NCBI GenBank assembly: GCA_914767715.1
Contig: OU612065.1
Location: 34,720,001 to 34,784,000 of the forward strand
DNA: 64,000 nucleotides
From: Membranipora membranacea
Taxonomy: Eukaryota; Bryozoa; Gymnolaemata; Cheilostomatida; Membraniporidae
Direction of reading: 5' to 3'
Positions within the stretch are counted from its first letter, which is position 1; each line of letters opens with the position of its first letter. Both the position numbers and the translations under genes were made by a program. Under the pieces are notes generated by a model. The model did no database searches, had not been told where the DNA came from, and saw only the letters and a list, made by a program, of their open reading frames with translations. This document shows, piece after piece, positions 48,085-58,008 of the stretch.

Positions 48085-48239
48085 AGTCTAACTGCTTGGC
48101 AGTGATTCTACAAGTAAGTACAGGCTAGATCAAGCGGAAGTTTATCCAGTATAGTATATTTATTAATCCGTGTAATAGGTAACAGCAGCAGTAATATTAC
48201 ATGTGGATGTGTTCAGTGTAACTTTTACTGAGCGAATGT

Positions 48240-48690
48240 GTCACAGCAAGAAAAAATGTCCACTTTATATGGTAAGGCACTAAGTGACGGAAAACCAAAA
48301 ATGAGTCAGCAAACATGAAGTCTTATACAAAAACACTTAGTGTTGGAATTCCGGTACGGTATTACAATGATGCAACATATATGTAAATTTATACAAAAGG
48401 CACATCATGTCGGGATTCCAGCGTGCTATTACATACCCTATAGGAGTTTAATTTAGCTAGAGTTTAATTTAAATTTAGTTAAAAAAATTAAAAGATTTTA
48501 AGATTAAAGATTAAGATACACTAAATTTCGCAACCTAGGCAACAACGCAAAAAGCGAATCCTAAATGCCGCGAAAACTAAACTCCTATAGGATAGTACAT
48601 GTACATTGTCGTTATATAAAAGGCATATAGTGTTGGAATGCAAGCACAGCATTACAGCCCAAAAATGGTTTTTCAACAGTTAAAAATAAA
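48240..48690. repeat. short tandem repeats interrupted by a MITE
   Basis: Units such as TTATACAAAAACACTTAGTG...TTGGAATTCCGG...TATTACA recur at about 48330, 48390 and 48612 (AAAGGCACATCATGTCGGGA, AAAGGCATATAGTGTTGGAA). Confidence 0.6.
48428..48592. mobile_element. MITE with TIR CCTATAGGAGTTTA
   Basis: Left end CCTATAGGAGTTTAATTTAG, right end ...CTAAACTCCTATAGG, giving inverted termini of about 15 bp with 165 bp total length. TACAT precedes the left end and follows the right end within a few bases, a possible target duplication. It sits inside the tandem repeat cluster. Confidence 0.75.
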
Positions 48691-50089
48691 TTTGTAGTAA
48701 ATGCCTGTACCTATTACACGGTTCTACTTCTACACAAATTTTGGACAGAACATCTTGTATTTAAATAAACTGCATAAAAATTTACCAAAACATACAAATA
48801 ATAATTCATTCTACTACAATGCATCATAGATGAGAAGGGAGGACAATTTCTAACACTATATATAATTTTCACCCAGAAGTGCTATGCACATTATGTAAAA
48901 ATATTGCATAACTTCTGCAGGACTAGCCGCCAGACTGCCTTGGTCTTTAGCATAGTGTCTGTTGGTTGGGTCATTTTTGTGCGGATAGTGGGGTTTGGGG
49001 GGAGAACTTCAGTAGCATTAATATTTTGCTATTTTTCATTTAACTTTGTCTAAAGCAGGTCGTTCCAATGCATATTATGCACCGTTTAAAGCCCAAGGCA
49101 AAATAAGTATTATTTCTCCTCACTGTAATAAAGGAAATCTTGTATAAGCAACATCACAATTCTCATATATCTGAGGATAATTTACATAACCTACAGACAT
49201 ATTTTTGCTTCTATCTGATCATTCTTTACCAGAATGAATGCTGTGATCTGTTTTCATAAAAATTCAAGTTCATTATATCCTCTTTCCAGCAGCGCCTAAT
49301 AAAATGTCATCTTATCCCCAGACAAAACCATTGTGAAGTTTTCCAGATGAATTCATGCACCTACCTGGCTAGCTTGCAATAAGGACAAAAATCATTTCTA
49401 AACAGAAGGAGTATTTGAATTAAAGTGAATTTAGACTTTCATTATTTTTTTACAATTTTAGCTGAAGATAATGAGTTTGTTCTTGGATTTAGAGAGACTG
49501 GTGCACTATCAGTATTGCGCCAAGGTACAGAGTTCTCATCATTCCGGTCTTCGAAAATTCTTCTGTCGCCGATCAGCGATTTCTAGGATGGTATCATCAT
49601 TGCTTCACCATTGCGAAAGGGCAGAAGTTCAAAGTGAGTGTACCAATAATATGCTGACCATGAATATTCTGTAGTTTATATTAAAAGCGTAAAGCTAAGG
49701 CCACACGCTCGTGCAAATTCCCACTAATTTTTGCAAAATAAATTTCTTACGAATATCAGCCTGCCACACATGATTGTCATTTCCCAAATTCGTACTAATG
49801 ATTTATGGGTGTAATCCTACTGTAATCCCCTCAGCCAATCTAAACCATAGGCCTACAGTGATATCTAAAAAATTAAACCAAGGAGAAGCTGTTTCTTCTT
49901 GTTTATTATACCAACCAGTCCAGTGATTCAGTCAGCTTCTGGATATGCTTAGACTCAACTATCTCTTCATATTTATTCAATTTGATACCCCATTAGTCAT
50001 TGTATCCCTTCTCCCTCTTGCTCCAGGTCCAAATCAATGAGAAGCTCCACATTGATCATCCAATCCATCTTTTTAGCGGAAGTTGTTTA

Positions 50090-50470
50090 CATAGATGGGG
50101 CTCCCTGCACACAAAGCTGTCTTCAATTTCTTCAGAGAAAATAGAGCAATCTTCAATTTTAAAACTCTCATCTTCAAACTTAATTCTTCAAAACAACTGG
50201 ACCATGGTGTTATCTACTCATTTCTGCTTAGAATGACCCATGTGCTTGAGTTTTGGTTTTGTTTTGATAGGCTGATGAGCTTAAGTTTGTTATTGTTTGG
50301 AGTTGTTTGTCCAAAACACGTAATCTGAGTAACTAACTCCAAATTGTTGGACTGAATTCAAGTCTAAAATCTACTATTGATTTTTCATTTGAACTGACTA
50401 AATCTTTTCATCAACTTTAAAACACTCAATCTTCAATCTTCAGTAAAATACGCGGGGAGCCCCATAGATA
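50090..50470. mobile_element. TIR element of about 380 bp
   Basis: Left end CATAGATGGGGCTCCCTGC, right end GCGGGGAGCCCCATAGATA, inverted termini of about 17 bp. The interior is rich in TCTTCAA(T/A)TTT motifs pointing inward from both ends. No coding capacity. Confidence 0.75.
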
Positions 50471-52195
50471 TGGCCTTGACTTATCAATCAAAACAGACAG
50501 CCAATCAATCAAATCTGACAAATTATTGAATAATGTTTTATTTCTATATTACTTTAGTATTAAATATCATCTGCCCGGAAAACTGTTGTTTTCATTAATT
50601 ATACTGTGAACTAATACTGTTGTTTTTATAAGGTAAACAGAGGCCTAACTACTATACTTGATACTACACACACATGGCCATATTTATATGGATATTGCCC
50701 TCAACATGCTCGATCATTGAATAATGAGGGTTAATATATATATGATTAACTTTAGTAGCGCTAAACTGATCAGTACTCGAAGACTAATAAGATCATGTTT
50801 TACATGCATGCTATGAATTTATGGAGTATCAAAGGTTAAAAAGTGATAAAAATACACACACAAACCTGTCAGCGGGATTAAAACAAAATAAATTTGATAA
50901 TATCTAATAGTATTTTAAGAATAAACTTCATCCCAGCAGTACAGTTCTAAATAATAATAATGTTATGTTATTTTTTCCCAACCCTGGCCAACTCTTTTAA
51001 GCTGACTGGGCGGCTGCCCGCCATTTAAATACACAACAGCGCTAAATGAAAACCGGAATATAAAGCTGGTTATACAATATGATCAATACAACCACACACT
51101 TCATTCTTTTCCAGTTGTAGCGTGAATAAACTGGAAGCATTGAGGGTTGACCAAATTTTTGTTAATAATTCAACCCAGGAAGCAGCCCTTATATTCTGAC
51201 CTGCTAAAGCCGGAAACAGCCTCTTCATCAAACATGTATTTAAACTGAATTTTAACTGACATGTCTCTTTTATAACAATGAGAATTTTGTGACTTACTAT
51301 GATGACTATTACTAGGAATCTATACTATTTATTGAATTTTCTTTACTGTCAGATCTAATTTATACATTCAATTGTATCTTGATCAACATATTAAAGTAAT
51401 CACAAACAAACAAGACCAAGTTTATCATATTTTCTGATCGAAGAAGTATGTTTGCAAATCTTGCAAGATCATGCAGAATGGTGCTATTTACAGGAACAGT
51501 TCCAAACTAACAAAAAAGGCATTGCAGATGGTGCAAGTCTACAACTCATTTAATGAAAGGTCTGCATTGTGTTTTGACGAAAAAGTGATCAGTTGGTATA
51601 TGCTTGGTAGGATTCTGAATAATCAAGATAAGCATTACACCGGCAGTAATATTGATTTCCTTTTGGGTGCAAATTATTGCCGGTAAAAGGTTTATTGATT
51701 TTAAAAGTAAAACATTGGAGCAATATATTGCATAATTGTCAAATTTTTCAGCTGCCAGTCCTGCAGAATGGCACAAATAAAATCCATACAACTAAAGACA
51801 CCAACCTGCATGAAATAGCCATGAAATAGTTTCAATCAATACTGCCCATTCATATTTTAGGAAATTGATACAAAGCTGTTTACTGCCTGGGTTTGCAGAT
51901 AAATGGTCATTTTCTTGTTTGCAACAGGATGATAATCATTACTAGAGGTTGACACACTTTTGACATTCTCTAACGCTTTGGAAATTAAATATTACACGTG
52001 CAATTTGAATGAAAACTTTTTGCATGAAATGGAAAAGGGGCTGAACATATTATGATTATGATCCAAAATCAATGCAAAATGATGACTTGGCTTGTTTCAT
52101 CTTCTTCCCTACTTAGTGGAAGTTTTATGAGCGGTGAATGGTATCGACGAAAGGAACTTATGTCAAATATAAAGTGATTTTTGAATGAAATCATC
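50471..52195. other. spacer, no gene seen
   Basis: AT-rich sequence between the dead and intact pentraxin-like genes. I found no exons matching the missing part of the dead paralogue. Confidence 0.4.
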
Positions 52196-55100
52196 ATGTC
52201 TCTACGCCATGCTGGTTCCTTGCCTAAATATGGCGTCCTCATAGTATTTATCTTAACCTCTTGTTATAATGGTAAGTAAACAAATCCTTGTAAAGTTTAT
52301 TTTCATATTTCAATACATTTTTTATTTTTATACGTTCTACCTATTGTAAACTCATATCTAATATAAATTGCTCTGCCACAAACAGCATTGCCAGTCTACC
52401 TGTTATTCCACAAAGCAAGCAAATAAGTGATTATATGATTAAAAGCCATCTATATATTTCATGTCTAAGAAAATCATTTTTCAGTATTCAGCCGAACGGT
52501 CTATGGGTTCCATTTTTCTTCTTTTATTTATTTATTTAATCTTTTTTGCTTGCTCTGGCACATTTGGAAGACCATCAATTTAATGTTGAATATTGTTGTC
52601 AATGAATATTTAAAAAAAAACAGAAAAAAGCCAGTTGGTTACTTTGCATTCTATCCCCTTTTTTTATATGAACTCATCAACATTTGTATCGGATTTCGAG
52701 TTTATAACCAACAAATCAAATACTTCTTAGATGTCCACTATAACGTGCTGGTAGCCTTATGATTTTTGTGTTCAATCCCTCTAATGGAATATCAGCACTT
52801 GCATTTGATTGCAATGTGAAGTGCAAGGCTCTTGTATTGCTACCTGCTTGCTTTTATTATTATGATGTATTAAAAATTAATCTGTAAACCAATGTTAGGA
52901 TTTCTATTACCTACAGCTATGATGGCACCTGTCTATACTCAGGAGCGGAGAACAGATACATTCATCTATGCTACAGACTTACTACCAGCCCTTGATGATC
53001 TGTCAGTCTGCTTCTGGCTGTTTGGTGTGCCTGATGATGACAATCGAAGGGATGATATTTTTTTCAGCATTGCTACACCGGGTAAGGTTTGTCTATCCCC
53101 TTGATATAACTATTGTCATGCCAAATATAGTGGTGAATTGGTGACAGTTTCCCTTATTGGAGGAAGGTACCAAATAACTTTCACCATGACCACAAAATCA
53201 CTTTAAAAAATGAATAAACAAATATGAGCAGCGTTGAAGGGCAGTAATTGTTGTACAGCTATGTCAGTATATACAGGTGATATTTGCTGTAAAAACTCTT
53301 TTCTATTTGATATTGATATTTCTACTATATATTATTATGAACTTTATTTTTGGAAGCTTGAATGGATTACCAGTTTATTGTGTCTGACAGACTGATTTCA
53401 ACCATTTAACTATACAATTGTAGGCAGTGATAACGAATTGGTCATCGAGCTACATGAGTCAGGTGCATTACGTGTCAATCAGCGAAAATCAAACCCGCTT
53501 CTAGTCTTCCCAGATGTAGAGAGCTCTGTAGACTCTGATATTCGGTTCCTTGGATGGAACCATCATTGTTTCACATTGGCAAGAGGGAAGAAGTTTAAAG
53601 TGAGAACAATTGATTAAATGTTTTTTGAATAATATTATACAAGGATTGGTGTCAATTTTTGATTATTTTAGAAGTATCAGAGTTATCGGAATGGAAAGAT
53701 CTTCCATGACCTGATGTTCAATACCAAACGGTTTGTGTATCATTGTCTCTTTTCACTAATTTATTTGAGTCATTGAATCAGTCTTGACCGACATTAATTC
53801 AGAGTGATGTACTTTGCTTACTTTAGTGGTATAGTAAATCTCCAGCAAAGAATATCTTTGAGCTCTGGGATTTGATCGATGTAAGAGATCTCTCAGTTCG
53901 CTCTGGAGGAGCACTGGTGTTGCTGCACGATCAGGATAACATGCGTAAGCTCAGACCTACCATGACTTGGTGGAATTTCAGTGCTAAATCCAACAGGAGT
54001 AGGAGGTAGATCATTTGGTTAGAGCGCCTGCCTTCTAATGCGCAAGTGTTGGAGGTCTTGGGTTCGAATCTCGCTGCAGCCTACCAACTACTGGGCTCAA
54101 TTGACACCCCAGGTGTGCTCCGACCTGCTTGCAAACTGAGAGCAACTTGGCGCCGAATACAGCGGCCGGGCCCATAAGGGGCTGTTATTTCTCATTAAAA
54201 TAAAATATGCTTCATGAATTCACATTGCTGGCTCCTTACAAATAAAGGCGAGGTATACTAGTAGGCGCTGTTTCTTCTTAGAGCTATTTTAGTAATTGGG
54301 TCACTTTTACCTAATAAAAATGCATGGTGTTCGAAGTTTCACACTCTGATATTTAAGTTTTGTGTTTGGTACCTGCCATACAATTACTGAAAAGATGATG
54401 CAAAAGTTCATCCGTATTGCTGGTTTCGCATTGAACTTTAGTTTTTGGAAAAAAATTTCGAAGTTTTCCACAAATAATCCCAACCTTCATGGATGGTTAG
54501 TTTACCTTTTTTTGGCTCCTTTCCAGCTTTGTTGCCCTGCATTTTTTTAAAGGTATCTGAAAAATTTAATTGCCAAAAAAACACATCAAAAGCGACCAGG
54601 TCAAGTTGTTCATGTGTTTATGATTAGAATAGGTCTTCTTTTCTGCTGGTGCAGACTGTTGACGCTCTTTCACTCAATATTTTGAAGTTGGCGGTTTCGA
54701 TCTTCATCAGACTATGGAGGGTAAAGTTGCTCTGTTTAACATGTGGGACTATGAGTTGAACTATGACCAGTTGAGTGGTGTCAACTGCCGCACTATTGGA
54801 AACCTTTTGACCATGGATGGCATGTCTATAAGTGGACCAGCCAGTTTCAGCGATGAAGACGTACCATGTAATCAAGGTATACCAGTGTGCCTTTTTTCTA
54901 GTTTTATAAAATTAAATTAAATCATAGAGCACAAGGTATTGGTGCAATAAGCTCTAAGTCTCATCGCAACTGTCATCTAGTTACAGAAATATCCACGCAC
55001 AGACTGACAGACATACAGGTAACGATTCAGCAAACCTGTCAGTGTGTTGTTTTTATCCACATTGATACTGTTTGAAATTAAAAATTTAAAGTAAAAACAC

Positions 55101-55669
55101 TTAAACCTTGATCCGCAGGCTTCTATACAAAAACATTCAACTGGACACAATAATAGCCAAAGAACTCCAGTGACAAATACTGTTCTATTCTTGGTAAAGT
55201 GAGATCTGATTGATTTGTAAGTGTTATGACAACAACTTACTGGATTAAAGCCTTTTTCCTTCTCATGTTCTGATTTTAGGTTACGAGAGAGAGTTATCAG
55301 AGACTATCAATGTAGCATAAATCTCCATGAAAATTCAACAATTGTGTTAGTTCTTTGCTGGGAGTGTAGCGAGTTTCTCATGATGAGATCAATTTTTTTT
55401 CTTATACAGTTGAGAGACCTGAAATAGAGAGCAGTACAGGTGTGACATTCTATAGATTGGCTGGCGTCAAACTGGAAGGTTGTGGGATAGATAATTTCAC
55501 ATCGTTTAGCAGTACCACCGAATGTTTGGTTGGTTGTGCAAGAAATCTTGATTGTTTTTCTGTTAACTACCGTAAAGATAATCACTTCTGTGAGCTGAAC
55601 GGGTTTAATGGTCTACAATTAGGACTGGTGAGAGGTGATAACTTCTCACACCACTACTTAGCAGTATAG
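52196..55669 (+). CDS. secreted pentraxin/LamG-like plus PAN/apple-like protein, 327 residues
   Basis: Six exons: 52196-52271, 52917-53081, 53424-53599, 53827-53944, 54688-54876 and 55410-55669 (TAG). Lengths sum to 984 bp and every phase agrees. Residues 1-25 form a signal peptide (YGVLIVFILTSCYNG), so the product is secreted or luminal. Exons 2-5 encode one concanavalin-type fold of pentraxin style: LSVCFWLFG, LFSIAT-equivalent (FFSIATP), DNELVIELHESGALRV, FLGWNHHCFTLARGKK, LVLLHDQDNM-LGGFD, and VALFNMWDYELN. Exon 6 is a cysteine-rich apple/PAN-like module (GCGIDNFTSFSSTTECLVGC, DCFSVNYRKDNHFCEL). Such proteins usually bind glycans or surfaces in recognition or adhesion. The acceptor at 54687 is chosen because the nearer one at 54654 would put TGA in frame. 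An AATAAA lies near 56152. Confidence 0.8.
53999..54215 (+). mobile_element. tRNA-derived SINE
   Basis: The head reads TAGATCATTTGGTTAGAGCG (A box) with CTGCCTTCTAATGCGCAAG as an anticodon stem-loop like tRNA-Arg(TCT). GGGTTCGAATCTCGC follows as the B box, and the acceptor side ends in CCTACCA. A GC-rich body of about 100 bp and an A-rich tail (ATTAAAATAAAATA) follow. It lies in intron 4 of the pentraxin-like gene. Confidence 0.85.
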
Positions 55670-55689
55670 CAGCAAAAGGTCTGAACCAT

Positions 55690-55836
55690 AAAGGAGAGGT
55701 TATACCCGAGGGTGCTGGGGACTGTAACAAACAGCATTGAAAGAACCCCCAGTGGGATTGAACCCACAAAGCCTGCGGCACCAAAGGCCTAGCATTGAAT
55801 AGCAAGCGCGATTATCGAACATCTCACCATCCCCTT
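55690..55836 (-). mobile_element. tRNA-derived SINE, reverse orientation
   Basis: On the minus strand a GGGGATGGTGAGATGTTCGA start is followed by a CTTGCTATTCAA loop, a long variable region and GTGGGTTCAATCCCAC (B box). The shape is of a tRNA with a long variable arm, such as tRNA-Ser. The body continues toward 55690. It begins just downstream of the pentraxin-like stop codon. Confidence 0.7.
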
Positions 55837-58008
55837 TACTATTAATTTTTGTGTGTGTCATGGTCCTTGTGTGTTACCACAAGACAGCTCAGCTTCTATG
55901 ACTGACAAAAACCTGTATGAAATTTGATGAACTGAATATACATCTTCAGCTTTTATGTTTACGTTTCCTAGCTAAAGTCACATTTGATGACAATCACCCT
56001 GCCCTCAATACTCTAATACTGACATAAAAAACATTCAATAGAACAGCCCTCCTTGACAATGATATTTTCAACAAATTTACCATATTGTTTACCATTAATT
56101 ATTGTTGTGCATGGGCTCATCTTATGTCCAAGTGACTTATTTGATGAAAAGAAATAAAATATAAAACATTAACACATGATTTAATTCATTTCTACATACT
56201 TGAGAAAGAAACAGCAGTAGTATCCTACTTCCGTAGTCAGCCTGAAACAAATGGTGTCTGAAATTGCTGCCATAATCTCTCTTGCAAATTTCACCTCATT
56301 TAGGCACATACTTTGAAAACCATTGCCAAACATGAATCAACCAACTTTTTTTCAGCAGTAACAGCTTTTAACCCAAAATATCCATTTATTTTTCGTTCAG
56401 TTTTCCATCACTAGGCACTTTAATTTCATTTATTTAACTGTAAATGTCTTTGGTCGGGTATCTGGTCAAAATATAAGTACAGTAGTGTACACTTTCATCC
56501 GTGGCCTATTTGTAGCAAGAAATGGGGAAGACATGTTTTCCTTAAAGAACACTGAGTAATGGAGGATAATTTCAGGTGAATTTATGCTTTCAATCAATCG
56601 ATGAACTGAACAGGAATAACACAATAAGACCCAATGTGTCTATGGCTTCCAGGCATACAATCCAATATTGACTGCTGAGATGATAGTTTCTTCTGGTTTG
56701 AGAATCTTAAACTAAGAGAAGGTTCTCGTCTGTGTTGGTGCATCGTTAGAGAAAGTTAGCTAACCGGTGATTCATGCTGATAGTGTGATTTGACTTGATT
56801 AGTCTGGCTAAGAAAAGATTAAAACAATTTTTGTCTCTAAAATTTTCAAGTCCGTGTCAATGACTCTGCAGACAAACAGTCAATTCTATGTGCCACGCAT
56901 AATCTACCATTAACATCCTGACACTATTTTGCATATTATGCATTTATAAAAATATAATATTATTATGATCAGACATCATTCTTCATATTATTATAGCTTC
57001 ATTGCGCAATGACAGGAAAACAACGCAACATTTGCATTTGAATGAGGCATGATCATGTTATTATGACCATATTGCTAAAGCCTCACATTTACTACTTCAT
57101 GATGTCGTTATGTAATGTTAATATGATGAAGGCGATCCAAAAACGCAGTGACAACCACTATAGCGGCTGATTATTCTCAAAACATGGTGTCGTAATCATA
57201 TTTTCTAATACTGTCAAAACATTTATTGTGTTTTCTCGACTCCTATTTCTCATTCCTGTAATGATATGAGATCCTTGCATCGTCTTCACAATCGATATAT
57301 ATATATATATATATATGACTGTAATAGGAAATTATTAGTGCTGCGGCAACTTTTCGACACTCAGATATGAATATTATTGTGGAAGGCACGTGTACAACAC
57401 ACTATAACAATGTTTCAAAATACATCAGCAATCATGTGATCATATTAATAGTGAGTCATCAACGATTGACATTATAAAGTGCTTATAAGGAAAAGGTTCA
57501 CAGCGCACCAATGGGACTAGCCTGTCATGCACAAGCTTTGCTCGCCTGACCGGACAAGGCTACATGGAGACATATGTCATAAAAAATTGTAATGTCAATC
57601 GTCTTTTTGAGTTACTTCTTCCATTCAAAGAAGGGGCCCAGAGATAAATACCTGTTCAAACTAAGGAGGGTGGGATCCCACCCTCCCTGTTCAAACATAG
57701 GCTATTATACCAATTTTAGTGAAGTTGTGTACTCCTTTCTAAGCAAAGGATAACTCCTTATTTTGAAGGCATACCAACCAAATTTATGTTAATGTAATGT
57801 TAATCCCTGTTTCCCTGATGGCAATAAATGTGATTGGGACATTTAAACGAAGCCCAAAAACAGAACAGGGCTGCTAAGTTAAAACTAAAGTGGTTGTGAA
57901 AATAATATGACCTTTTTCACTTAGTTGGATAAAAGTTATCCTCTCATGCCTTGAGGTGGGCGTGTCATTCAGTTTACAGTTTTAGTGAGTCAGTTTTGGT
58001 GCTTAGTC
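55837..58008. other. intergenic spacer before VPS8
   Basis: Contains an AT dinucleotide run at 57295-57316 and a 22-bp perfect palindrome at 57665-57686. No coding-like frame. The last few hundred bases should hold the VPS8 promoter and 5' UTR, but no defined motif stands out. Confidence 0.5.
57665..57686. repeat. 22-bp perfect palindrome with flanking direct repeat
   Basis: GGAGGGTGGGAT and its exact reverse complement abut. CCTGTTCAAAC occurs on both sides (about 57651 and 57686). Confidence 0.85.

Larger units (their letters stand above)
47216..49633 (+). pseudogene. pentraxin-like paralogue, truncated and frameshifted
   Basis: Exon 1 (47216-47282) encodes a signal peptide (FALIFVAGMLV). 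Exon 2 (47487-47651) is nearly identical to exon 2 of the downstream gene (PVYTQERRTDTFLYAPDLLP, SVCFWLFGVPDSD). Exon 3 (49462-49633) begins EDNEFVLGFRETGALSV and ends RFLGWYHHCFTIAKGQKFK in another frame: it is four bases shorter than its counterpart, so a frameshift lies near 49545-49560. No counterparts of exons 4-6 follow; instead a TIR element lies at 50090-50470. Domain order and donor and acceptor positions match the intact gene at 52196-55669, so this is a tandem duplicate that has died. Confidence 0.8.

Noticed and set aside
54655-54687. Use of the acceptor at 54654 for exon 5 of the pentraxin-like gene
   Set aside because: It would place TGA in frame at 54660-54662. The acceptor at 54687 is in phase and gives DNM followed by LGGFD, as pentraxin folds expect.
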